This document shows, piece by piece, positions 44,048 through 52,214 of a DNA stretch of 64,000 nucleotides. The notes under the pieces were generated by a model. The model searched no databases and was not told where the DNA came from. It saw only the letters and a list, made by a program, of their open reading frames with translations. Origin of the DNA: Achromobacter agilis (lineage in GTDB: Bacteria > Pseudomonadota > Gammaproteobacteria > Burkholderiales > Burkholderiaceae_B); assembly GCF_900496965.1 (NCBI RefSeq), contig NZ_UFQB01000017.1, forward strand, positions 1 to 64,000. Direction: 5' to 3'. The first letter of the stretch is position 1; each line of letters opens with the position of its first letter. Made by a program: the position numbers and the translations under genes.

Positions 44048-44839
44048 ATGACGGAAAATGTGGCCGGCCGCGTGCTGCTGGAGCGCGAGGGGCAACTGGC
44101 CCGGGTGACGCTATCGCACCCGGGGCGCCTGAACGCGATCACGGTGGGTATGTGGCATGAATTGCGCGAGGTGTTCGAGTGCATCGCGCAAGACGATGGC
44201 GTGCGTTGCGTGATCGTGCGCGGCGAAGGCGGCAATTTCGCCGCGGGCGCCGACATCCGCGAGTTTCCCGCCCAGCGCGCGGACCTGGCCGGGGTACAGC
44301 GCTACCACCGCGAGGTGCTGGCGCCCGCCCTGCGGGCGGTCGCTCATTGCCCGCAGCCCGTAGTGGCCCAGATCGAGGGCGTCTGCGTCGGCGGCGGGCT
44401 GGAAATCGCCAGTCAATGCGACCTGCGCATCGCCGGCCGTTCGGCGCGCTTCGGCGTACCGATCAACCGGCTGGGCTTTCCGATGGCGCCCGATGAAATG
44501 AGCGGCCTCCTGGCGCTGGCCGGGCGCGCCGCCACCCTGGCCATCCTGCTGGAGGGGCGTGTGTTCGGCGCGGAAGAAGCGCGCGAACTCGGCCTGCTGA
44601 CCCGCATCGTGGCCGATGGCGAGGTGGCCGACGCCGCCGCGCAGAGCGCCCAGCGCATCGCGCGGGGGGCGCCGCTTGCCGCGCGCATCAACAAACGCCT
44701 GTCCCGCAGGCTCGCCGCAGGCGGAGCCTTGACCGAGGACGAATACCAGGATTATTTCTCTTACGCCGAAAGCCGGGACCACAAGGAGGGCGTGCGCGCT
44801 TTCCTGGCCGGTGTAGATCCTTCCTTTTCCGGAGACTAG
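44048..44839 (+). CDS. Enoyl-CoA hydratase/isomerase (crotonase family)
   Basis: A 263-aa crotonase with GGNFAAGADIREFPAQ and EGVCVGGGLEIASQCDLRI oxyanion-hole segments. Where hydratases carry Glu residues it has FGVPINRLGFPMAPDE, so catalysis is not the standard hydratase type. It lies between the decarboxylase and synthetase genes, where no crotonase step is needed for malonate. It may act on an alkyl-malonyl or other CoA ester. Spacing is 27 bp upstream and 5 bp downstream. Confidence 0.88.
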   Translation: MTENVAGRVLLEREGQLARVTLSHPGRLNAITVGMWHELREVFECIAQDDGVRCVIVRGEGGNFAAGADIREFPAQRADLAGVQRYHREVLAPALRAVAHCPQPVVAQIEGVCVGGGLEIASQCDLRIAGRSARFGVPINRLGFPMAPDEMSGLLALAGRAATLAILLEGRVFGAEEARELGLLTRIVADGEVADAAAQSAQRIARGAPLAARINKRLSRRLAAGGALTEDEYQDYFSYAESRDHKEGVRAFLAGVDPSFSGD

Positions 44840-44844
44840 ACAAG

Positions 44845-46386
44845 GTGAGCAACGCTAATCTATATGCTGTCCTGCAAGGCGGCTTTCCCAAAGACCGCAG
44901 CAAAGTCGCGCTGGAAACGCCCGACCTGCAATACACCTGGGACGACATCGATCGCGCCACCGCGTGCATGGCCAACCTGCTGGCTTCGCTGGACCTGCCG
45001 GCCGGCTCGCGGGTGGCGGTGCAGGTAGAGAAGTCGCCGGAAGCGCTGCTGCTGTATCTCGCCACGCTGCGCGCGGGGCTGGTGTACCTGCCGTTGAACA
45101 CGGCCTATCGCGAATCGGAAATCGAGTATTTCCTGGGCAACGCCGAGCCGGCCGTGGTCGTGTGCGCCAGCAAGAATCTGGAATGGGTGCGCCGCGCCGC
45201 CGACAAGGCGGGCTGCGCGCACGTATTTACGCTGGACGAAGACCGCAGCGGCAGCTTGCTGGACGCCGCGGGCGGCCTTTCGCAGACCTTCAAGACCGTG
45301 CCGCGCAAGCCCGACGACCTGGCGGCGATTCTGTACACGTCCGGCACCACCGGGCGCAGCAAGGGCGCCATGCTGTCGCACGGCAACCTGGCCGCCAACG
45401 CCCGCGTGCTGAACGATTACTGGGGCTGGCGCAAGGACGACGTGCTGTTGCACATGCTGCCCATCTTCCACGTGCACGGCCTGTTCGTGGCGTCCCACGG
45501 CGCGCTGCTGGCCGGCGCGAAGATGATCTGGCTGCCCAAGCTGGATGCCGACCTGGCCTTGCGCTATCTGCCGCAGAGCACGGTGATGATGGGCGTGCCG
45601 ACGTACTACGTGCGCCTGCTGTCGGACCCCCGCTTCGACCGCGGCGTCTGCGCCAGGATGCGGCTGTTCATCTCGGGCTCGGCCCCCTTGCTGGCGGAAA
45701 CCTTCTCCGATTTCCAGAAGCGCAGCGGCCACGCCATTCTGGAGCGCTACGGCATGAGCGAAACCGTCATGCTCACGTCCAACCCCTATGACCCGAAGCT
45801 GGGCGAGCGCCTGGCCGGCACCGTCGGCCGGGCCTTGCCGGGCGTGCAGGTGCGCGTGGTGGACGATGCCGGCATCGCGCTGGCGCCGGGCGAAATCGGC
45901 AACGTGCAGGTGCGCGGGCCCAACGTGTTTTCGGGTTACTGGCGCATGCCGGAGAAGACCCGCGAAGAATTCACCGACGACGGCTGGTTCAAGACGGGCG
46001 ACGTGGGCCGCTGGGGCGGCGAATCCGCGGGGCGCGACGTGCCCGCCGATTACCTGTCCATCGTGGGCCGCAGCAAGGACCTGATCATCTCGGGCGGGTA
46101 CAACGTCTATCCCAAGGAAATCGAGACGCTGATCGACGACATGCCCGGCGTGGCCGAATCCGCGGTCATCGGCGTGCCCCATGCCGACTTCGGCGAAGCC
46201 GTGGTGGCCGTGGTGGTGCCCAAGGAAGGCGCGGCGCTGGACGCGGCGGCCATGCAGGCCGAGCTGAAGGCGCGCATCGCCAACTTCAAGGTGCCCAAGC
46301 GCGTGCACATCATCGATCAGCTGCCGCGCAACACCATGGGCAAGGTCCAGAAGAACGTGCTGCGCGAAACCTACCAGGCGCTCTGA
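44845..46386 (+). CDS. matB: Malonyl-CoA synthetase MatB
   Basis: A 513-aa ANL-family ligase (malonate + ATP + CoA to malonyl-CoA). The motifs are LYTSGTTGRSKGAMLSHGNL (phosphate loop), ERYGMSETVMLTSNP, the A8 hinge GRSKDLIISGGYNVYPKEIE, and a C-terminal PRNTMGKVQKN with the adenylation Lys. The GTG at 44845 is the start; its Shine-Dalgarno (GGAG) is 9-10 nt upstream. MatB identity is supported by the YGMSE context and by the malonyl-CoA decarboxylase in the same operon. Confidence 0.92.
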   Translation: MSNANLYAVLQGGFPKDRSKVALETPDLQYTWDDIDRATACMANLLASLDLPAGSRVAVQVEKSPEALLLYLATLRAGLVYLPLNTAYRESEIEYFLGNAEPAVVVCASKNLEWVRRAADKAGCAHVFTLDEDRSGSLLDAAGGLSQTFKTVPRKPDDLAAILYTSGTTGRSKGAMLSHGNLAANARVLNDYWGWRKDDVLLHMLPIFHVHGLFVASHGALLAGAKMIWLPKLDADLALRYLPQSTVMMGVPTYYVRLLSDPRFDRGVCARMRLFISGSAPLLAETFSDFQKRSGHAILERYGMSETVMLTSNPYDPKLGERLAGTVGRALPGVQVRVVDDAGIALAPGEIGNVQVRGPNVFSGYWRMPEKTREEFTDDGWFKTGDVGRWGGESAGRDVPADYLSIVGRSKDLIISGGYNVYPKEIETLIDDMPGVAESAVIGVPHADFGEAVVAVVVPKEGAALDAAAMQAELKARIANFKVPKRVHIIDQLPRNTMGKVQKNVLRETYQAL

Positions 46387-46603
46387 GCCTCGCCGGCGGC
46401 CGCCGCTGCCCTCGCGGGGGAGCGGCCTTCCCGCCGCGGGCCGGCAAGCGCGCAACGCCCGCGAGCAGCGGGGCAATCTTACATTTCAGGAGCCCATTCC
46501 CAGATAGAGCCACCAAACCCGAGCAGCTTCATTCAATAAAAAATTCGAGAGACGAGACGCACTAGAATCGCGCCGTCCCCATGCTGCAGCAAGAGGAGAC
46601 AAT

Positions 46604-47575
46604 ATGAAATATCGCACTATCGCCGCGGCTGTGTTCGCCGTGTTTGCCGTGGGCGCAAGCGGCGCCGCCGCCGCGCAATGGCCCGAGCGCCCGATCACGC
46701 TGATCGTGCCTTTCCCCGCCGGAGGCGGCACGGACACTTTCGCCCGTCCGCTGGCCCAGCAACTGACCACGCAGCTGGGCCAGACGGTGGTCATCGACAA
46801 CAAGGGCGGCGCGGGCGGGACCGTGGGCGCCGGTGTGGCGGCCAAGGCCAGGCCCGACGGCTACACCTTCTTCATGGGCGGCGCGCACCACGCGCTGGCC
46901 CCGTCGCTGTACAAGAACCTGAACTACGACATCCAGAAGGATTTCGTGCCGGTGGCGCTCGTCGCGCAGCCGCCGCAGGTGATCGTCATCAACCAGGGCA
47001 AGCTGCCGGTGAAGACCGTCCAGGAGCTCATCGCCTACGCCAAGAAGCGCCCCGGCGAAATCAACTTTGGCACGGCGGGCAAGGGCAGCACGCACCATCT
47101 GGCCGGCGAGCTGTTCGCGATGCAGACCGGCATCAAGCTGGTGGACGTCCCGTACCAGGGCGCCGGGCCGATGCTGTCGGCGCTGATCGGCGGCCAGGTA
47201 GACCTGGCGTTCGACGGACTGGGCTCGTCGGCCGGCCACATCCGCGCGGGCTCGATCAAGCCGCTGGCGGTGGCCGCTACCGAACGCTCGCCGTCGCTGC
47301 CCGACGTGCCCACCGCCGCCGAGGCGGGCGTGCCGAACTACGTGGTGTCGACCTGGTACGCGATCTGGGCGCCGGCAGGCACGCCCAAGGAGGCCGTCGA
47401 CAAAATGAGCGCCGAAATCACCAAGGCCTTGAACGCGCCGAAAATCAAGGAAACCTGGGCCGGCAACGGTTCGGCGGTGCCGACGCTGACCGGCGCCGAG
47501 TTCGGCAAGTTCGTCGACAGCGAGGTCGACCGCTGGGCCAAGGTGGTGAAGGATTCCGGCGTCAAGCTGGATTGA
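46604..47575 (+). CDS. Bug (TctC) family periplasmic receptor of the malonate module
   Basis: A 323-aa Bug receptor: signal peptide ending near GAAAAQ, then WPERPITLIVPFPAGGGTDTFAR, VVIDNKGGAGGTVGAG and RPDGYTFFMGGAHH. It follows matB by 217 bp of non-coding, hairpin-rich sequence, so it may have its own promoter. In rhizobial mat operons this position is taken by the carrier MatC. This receptor may bind malonate for a TctAB-type carrier encoded elsewhere. Confidence 0.92.
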   Translation: MKYRTIAAAVFAVFAVGASGAAAAQWPERPITLIVPFPAGGGTDTFARPLAQQLTTQLGQTVVIDNKGGAGGTVGAGVAAKARPDGYTFFMGGAHHALAPSLYKNLNYDIQKDFVPVALVAQPPQVIVINQGKLPVKTVQELIAYAKKRPGEINFGTAGKGSTHHLAGELFAMQTGIKLVDVPYQGAGPMLSALIGGQVDLAFDGLGSSAGHIRAGSIKPLAVAATERSPSLPDVPTAAEAGVPNYVVSTWYAIWAPAGTPKEAVDKMSAEITKALNAPKIKETWAGNGSAVPTLTGAEFGKFVDSEVDRWAKVVKDSGVKLD

Positions 47576-47617
47576 CGGGGAAAGGGCGGGCGCGCGCCAG
47601 CCGGCGCGCGCCGCGCT

Positions 47618-48574
47618 TCAGTGCCAGTCGCTGGCCTGGCTGAGCTTGGCCAGCTGGTCGTGCGTCAGCGTCAGGCTGGCGGCCTTGACCAGTTCGTCCA
47701 GCTGCGCCAGCGAGGTGGCGCTGACGATTGGGGAGGTGATGCCAGGCTGGGCGATCTGCCAGGCCAGCGCGGCCTGCGCGGGCGTGCAGCCGGCTTCCTC
47801 GGAGACGTCGTCCAGTGCCTTCAGGATGCGGTAGCCGCGGTCGTTCAGATAGGTTTCGACGATCTTGCGGCCGCGCGGGCTCTTGTCCGCGTCGGCGGGG
47901 CTGCGGTACTTGCCGCTGAGAAAGCCGCTGGCCAGCGCGTAATAGTTGATCGTGCCCATCTGCTGCGTCTTCACCAGGCTTTGCAGTCCGGATTCGAAGG
48001 GCTCGCGGCGGTACAGGTTGTATTCGGGCTGGATGCTCTCGTAGCGCGGCAGGCTGTGCCGTTCGCTGGTGATCAGGGCTTCGGACAGCCGCACGGCGGT
48101 GTAGTTGGAGGCGCCGATGGCGCGCACCTTGCCCGACTCCATGTGCTTGGCGTATTCGGCCAGGGTGTCGGTCAGCGGTGTGTCGGGATCGTCCTGGTGC
48201 GACTGGTACAGGTCCACGTAGTCCGTCTGCAGGCGGGCGAGCGATGCTTCCAGGGAGCGGCGGATGTAGGCCGGCGCCAGCCCCTTGGCGTCGGGCCCCA
48301 TTTCCATGCCGACCTTGGTGGCGATGAGCACGCGGTCGCGCTTGCCCGAACGCTTGAGCCATTTGCCGATCAGCGTCTCGGATTCCCCGCCCTGGTTGCC
48401 TTTGACCCATCGGGAATACACATCGGCCGTGTCGATGAAATTCAGGCCCGCATCCACCATGGCGTCCAGCAGGGAGTACGTGCCGGCCTCGTCCACGGTC
48501 CAGCCGAAGACGTTGCCGCCGAAGGTGAGCGGAGGAATCTGCAGGCCGGAACGGCCCAATGCGCGTTTGATCAT
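47618..48574 (-). CDS. Aldo/keto reductase
   Basis: A 318-aa NADPH-dependent AKR of the Tas/YajO-like group. Catalytic Asp and Tyr are visible in FIDTADVYSRW (about residues 48-58), with Lys in IATKVGMEMG and His in DLYQSHQDD. The substrate spectrum cannot be read from sequence. The start at 48574 (MIKRALGRSGLQIPPLTFGG) fits the family. It converges on the Bug gene and is divergent from the TrpX-like gene. Confidence 0.92.
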   Translation of the reverse strand: MIKRALGRSGLQIPPLTFGGNVFGWTVDEAGTYSLLDAMVDAGLNFIDTADVYSRWVKGNQGGESETLIGKWLKRSGKRDRVLIATKVGMEMGPDAKGLAPAYIRRSLEASLARLQTDYVDLYQSHQDDPDTPLTDTLAEYAKHMESGKVRAIGASNYTAVRLSEALITSERHSLPRYESIQPEYNLYRREPFESGLQSLVKTQQMGTINYYALASGFLSGKYRSPADADKSPRGRKIVETYLNDRGYRILKALDDVSEEAGCTPAQAALAWQIAQPGITSPIVSATSLAQLDELVKAASLTLTHDQLAKLSQASDWH

Positions 48575-48767
48575 GGTGAGGCCTCTGGAAGCGGCGGGGG
48601 GCTGCAAGACGGGCGCCGGACGGTATGCACCATTACAGGGATTCCCCCCAAGTCATTTTGGGTGACGGCAAGTTAGACTATACGGCTTTATGGTCAGGCT
48701 GGCCGGCAAGGTGCCGGCGGCGGCCATAATCAAATGGACAAACACCAAGGGTTCAAGGAGCTTACCT

Positions 48768-49739
48768 ATGCTGATCGGAAAAAAACATTTTCTGACGGTT
48801 GGCGCCATGGCATTGGCGATGGCTATCGCCGCGCCCGTGGCCGCGCAGCAGAAGTCGGTGGCGGTCACCGCCATCGTCGAGCATCCGGCGCTGGACGCCG
48901 TGCGTGACGGGGTGCAAGACGCCCTCAAGCAGGCCGGCTACGAGCCGGGCAAGAACCTGAAGTGGCAATACCAGAGCGCCCAGGGCAACAACGGCACCGC
49001 CGCGCAGATCGCGCGCAAGTTCGTGGGCGACAGGCCCGATGCCATCGTCGCGATCGCCACGCCGTCGGCGCAGGCCGTCGTCGCCGCCACCAAGGACGTG
49101 CCGGTGGTGTATTCCGCCGTTACCGATCCGGTCGCCGCCCAACTGGTTCCCAGCATGGACGCCTCGGGCACCAACGTGACCGGCGTGTCGGACCTGCTGG
49201 CGCTGGACAAGCAGGTCGAGCTGATCAAGAAGATCGTCCCCAACGCCAAGCGCGTGGGCATGGTCTACAACCCGGGCGAGGCCAACTCGGTCGTGGTCGT
49301 GAAGAAGCTCCAGGAAATCCTGCCCAAGGCGGGCATGAGCCTGGTCGAAGCCGCCGCGCCGCGTTCCGTGGACGTGGCCTCCGCCGCCCGCAGCCTGATC
49401 GGCAAGGTCGACGTCATCTACACCAACACGGACAACAACGTCGTGTCCGCCTATGAATCGCTGGTCAAGGTCGGCAACGACGCCAAGATCCCGCTGATCG
49501 CTTCCGACACCGACAGCGTCAAGCGCGGCGGCATCGCCGCCCTGGGCATCAACTACCGCGACCTGGGCGTGCAGACGGGCAAGATCGTGGTGCGCATCCT
49601 CAAGGGCGAGAAGCCGGGCGCCATCCCCTCGGAAACCAGCTCCAAGCTCGAGCTCTACGTGAACCCGGGCGCGGCCGCCAAGCAGGGCGTGACGCTGCCC
49701 GACGCGGTGATCAAGTCTGCCGCGGTGGTCGTGAAGTAA
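48768..49739 (+). CDS. ABC transporter substrate-binding protein, TrpX-like
   Basis: A 323-aa periplasmic binding protein of the family that binds aromatic amino acids (TrpX in streptococci). It has a signal peptide ending near PVAAQ, KSVAVTAIVEHPALDAVRDGV and PDAIVAIATPSAQAVVAATKD, followed by the two-lobed fold. CAAGGAGC precedes the ATG at 48768; the frame extends to 48690 without a signal sequence there. It is followed, after an unusually long 378-bp gap, by a matching permease and ATPase. Confidence 0.92.
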   Translation: MLIGKKHFLTVGAMALAMAIAAPVAAQQKSVAVTAIVEHPALDAVRDGVQDALKQAGYEPGKNLKWQYQSAQGNNGTAAQIARKFVGDRPDAIVAIATPSAQAVVAATKDVPVVYSAVTDPVAAQLVPSMDASGTNVTGVSDLLALDKQVELIKKIVPNAKRVGMVYNPGEANSVVVVKKLQEILPKAGMSLVEAAAPRSVDVASAARSLIGKVDVIYTNTDNNVVSAYESLVKVGNDAKIPLIASDTDSVKRGGIAALGINYRDLGVQTGKIVVRILKGEKPGAIPSETSSKLELYVNPGAAAKQGVTLPDAVIKSAAVVVK

Positions 49740-50117
49740 TTCAATACCGTACCCGCCCCGCCATGCCTACCCGGCGTGCGCGGGGTTTTTCTTGAGTTTT
49801 TGCTTTACCCAAGGTCTTCAGGGCGGCAGCGTTCACGAGATGCTCGCGGCCCGGCGCGATGTGCTGGTCTTGAATGGCCCGGCGGCCCACCCACGTGGCG
49901 CGGCGCCCGGCGTTTTTGCTCCCTGAACGGTCCTGCGGACTCCCGCCGGCGGATTTTTGCCGCCCGGCGCGGGAATGCTTTGGCAGGAAACGAGAGAAAA
50001 TCACGGGTTGGGAAACGTTTATTGCGAAAGCTGGGGTAAAACTGACCCCGAAACGCAAGAAATCCGACGTTTCAACTCTTTAATATGCTCGTTTCTTACC
50101 TTATCTGGATTTGACCC
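49740..50117. other. 378-bp gap inside a TrpXYZ-like transporter cluster
   Basis: The gap shows a GC-rich hairpin ending in a T-run (CCCCGC/GCGGGG, 49755-49793), which may attenuate transcription after the binding-protein gene. It then becomes AT-rich near 50040-50110 before the permease ATG, probably a second promoter. Open frames in it lack recognisable domains; a decayed gene on the minus strand is possible but unproven. Confidence 0.45.
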
Positions 50118-51002
50118 ATGTCATTGTTTTCGTTGTTGGGCGCGCTGGAGATCGGCTTGATCTTCAGCCTGGTGGCCTTGGGCGTGTTCATCTCCTTCCG
50201 CCTGCTGCGCTTCCCGGACCTGACCGTTGATGGCAGCTTCCCGCTGGGCGGAGCCGTCTGTGCCACGCTGATCGCGTCGGGCACCGATCCGTTCCTGGCC
50301 ACCGTCATCGCCACGATCGCCGGCGCCGCCGCAGGCCTGGTCACCGGCTGGCTGAACGTGAAACTGAAGATCATGGATCTGCTGGCGAGCATCCTGATGA
50401 TGATCGCCCTGTATTCGGTCAACCTGCGCATCATGGGCAAGCCCAATGTGCCGCTGATCACCGAATCCACCGTCTTTACCGTCCTGCAGCCGGCCTGGCT
50501 GTCGGACTACGTCGCCCGCCCGCTGATCCTGGCCGTCATCGTGGTCCTGGCCAAGCTTGCGTTGGACTGGTTCTTCGCTACGCAGACCGGGCTGGCCGTG
50601 CGCGCCACCGGTTCCAACGGCCGCATGGCCCGCGCCCAGGGCGTGAACACCGGCCGCATGATCCTCGGCGGCATGGCGCTGTCCAACGCGCTGGTCGCGC
50701 TGGCAGGCGCGCTGTTCGCCCAGACCCAGGGCGGCTCGGATATTTCCATGGGCATCGGCACCATCGTGATCGGCCTGGCCGCGGTGATCGTGGGCGAGAG
50801 CATCCTGCCGTCGCGCAAGCTGGTGCTGGCGACGCTGGCCGTCATCATCGGCGCCATCGTCTACCGCTTCTTCATCGCCCTGGCCCTCAACAGCGATTTC
50901 ATCGGCCTGAAGGCGCAGGACCTGAACCTCGTCACGGCGGTGCTGGTCACGATCGCGCTGGTGATCCCCATGCTGAAGCGCCGCCTGGTCGGCAAGCGAT
51001 AA
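50118..51002 (+). CDS. ABC transporter permease, TrpY-like
   Basis: A 294-aa polytopic permease with roughly nine hydrophobic segments. It belongs to the group paired with TrpX-type receptors: GALEIGLIFSLVALGVFISFR at the N terminus, PDLTVDGSFPLGGAVCATLI, and IGTIVIGLAAVIVGESILPSR. It forms the membrane channel for the adjacent ATPase, which begins 104 bp on. Confidence 0.92.
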   Translation: MSLFSLLGALEIGLIFSLVALGVFISFRLLRFPDLTVDGSFPLGGAVCATLIASGTDPFLATVIATIAGAAAGLVTGWLNVKLKIMDLLASILMMIALYSVNLRIMGKPNVPLITESTVFTVLQPAWLSDYVARPLILAVIVVLAKLALDWFFATQTGLAVRATGSNGRMARAQGVNTGRMILGGMALSNALVALAGALFAQTQGGSDISMGIGTIVIGLAAVIVGESILPSRKLVLATLAVIIGAIVYRFFIALALNSDFIGLKAQDLNLVTAVLVTIALVIPMLKRRLVGKR

Positions 51003-51106
51003 CCCGTCCAAGACGCCCGCGGCGTTCCCTCTGGGGCGCCTCGGCGCGGCGGGTTGCACTGGATTCGTGCGGCGCACGTGTTGCGGCTGCACAAGGGAGT
51101 ACTGAA

Positions 51107-51901
51107 ATGTTGTCTGCAAAAGACTTGAAAATTACCTTCAACGCCGGGACGCCGATCGAGACGCGCGCCTTGCGCGGTCTGTCGCTGGAAATCCCGTCGG
51201 GCCAGTTCGTGACCGTCATCGGCTCCAACGGCGCCGGCAAGTCCACGTTCCTCAATGCGGTCTCGGGCGACCTGTCGGTCGATTCCGGGCGCATCGACAT
51301 CAATGGCGTGGACGTCACGCGCCAGCCGGTCTGGGCACGCGCGGGCAGCGTGGCCCGGGTGTTCCAGGACCCGATGGCCGGCACCTGCGAAGACCTGACC
51401 ATCGAAGAGAACATGGCGCTGGCGCAGATGCGCGGCGCCCGCCGCGGCTATAGTCGCGCCGTTAAGGCGTCCATGCGCGAGGGGTTCCGCGAACGCCTGG
51501 CCACGCTGGGCCTGGGCCTGGAAAACCGCCTGGCCGACCGCATCGGCCTGCTGTCGGGCGGGCAGCGGCAGGCGGTCAGCCTGCTGATGGCGGCCTTGCA
51601 GCCGTCGCGCATCCTGCTGCTGGACGAGCATACGGCGGCGCTGGATCCCCGCACGGCGGACTTCGTGCTGCAGCTGACGGCGCGCATCGTCTCGGAAAGC
51701 AAGCTCACCACGATGATGGTTACGCACAGCATGCGCCAGGCCCTGGACGTCGGCGACCGCACGGTCATGCTGCACCAGGGGCAGGTGGTGCTGGACGTCT
51801 CGGGCGACGAGCGCCGCGGCATGGACGTGCCGGACCTGCTCGCGATGTTCGAGCGCGTGCGCGGCGAGAAGATTTCCGACGACGCCTTGCTGCTGGGATA
51901 G
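51107..51901 (+). CDS. ABC transporter ATP-binding protein, TrpZ-like
   Basis: A 264-aa ATPase with Walker A GSNGAGKST, signature LSGGQRQAVSLLMAAL and Walker B RILLLDEHTAALDP. The His after the catalytic Glu (DEH in place of DEP) is characteristic of this transporter branch. AAGGGAG precedes the ATG. It is the last gene of the transporter and is followed directly by a block of four repeat copies. Confidence 0.93.
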   Translation: MLSAKDLKITFNAGTPIETRALRGLSLEIPSGQFVTVIGSNGAGKSTFLNAVSGDLSVDSGRIDINGVDVTRQPVWARAGSVARVFQDPMAGTCEDLTIEENMALAQMRGARRGYSRAVKASMREGFRERLATLGLGLENRLADRIGLLSGGQRQAVSLLMAALQPSRILLLDEHTAALDPRTADFVLQLTARIVSESKLTTMMVTHSMRQALDVGDRTVMLHQGQVVLDVSGDERRGMDVPDLLAMFERVRGEKISDDALLLG

Positions 51902-51914
51902 GCGCCGATGCGTC

Positions 51915-52054
51915 AGTCTCTGACACCCGTACGAGACAATCTATGGGCTGCGGCGGTGCCGCCCGGGTGTCAGACACCAAGGCTTTCCGTTGGTGTCTGG
52001 CACCCGGCAACGCCTGCTTCAGCCGGACGGGTATTTCGTAGGGGTGTCAGACAC
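51915..52054. repeat. Paired palindrome-bounded repeats, copies E (inverted) and F (direct)
   Basis: Copy E (51915-51978) starts GTCTCTGACACCCGTACGAGAC and ends GGGTGTCAGACACC. Copy F (51992-52054) starts GGTGTCTGGCACCC and ends TTTCGTAGGGGTGTCAGACAC. The pair recurs as G and H with only scattered differences, so this is a two-unit tandem duplication of an inverted pair. The 313-bp intergenic gap 51902-52214 consists almost wholly of these repeats. Confidence 0.82.
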
Positions 52055-52061
52055 TTGCGTA

Positions 52062-52207
52062 GTGTCTGACACCCGTACGAGACAATCTATGGCTTGTTGC
52101 GGCGCCGCCGGGGTGTCAGACACCCAGGCCTTCCGTTGGTGTCTGACACCCGGCAACGTCTGCTTCAGCCGGACGGGCATTTTGTAGATACAAGGGGTGT
52201 CAGACAC
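52062..52207. repeat. Paired palindrome-bounded repeats, copies G (inverted) and H (direct)
   Basis: Copy G (52062-52124) shares GACACCCGTACGAGACAATC with copy E. Copy H (52138-52207) shares CCCGGCAACG and CTGCTTCAGCCGGACGGG with copy F but carries a few extra bases (GATACAA) near its right end. It ends 8 bp before the stop codon of the DadA-like gene. Confidence 0.82.
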
Positions 52208-52214
52208 TGGGGCG

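Noticed and set aside
49741-50058. 105-aa minus-strand frame in the TrpXYZ-like gap as a decayed transposase/integrase
   Set aside because: No catalytic motif or inverted repeats could be identified; the resemblance is too vague to call.
16068-52207. CRISPR array or phage attachment site as explanation of the repeats
   Set aside because: Copies are unequal, in both orientations, widely dispersed and without regular spacers or cas/integrase genes.
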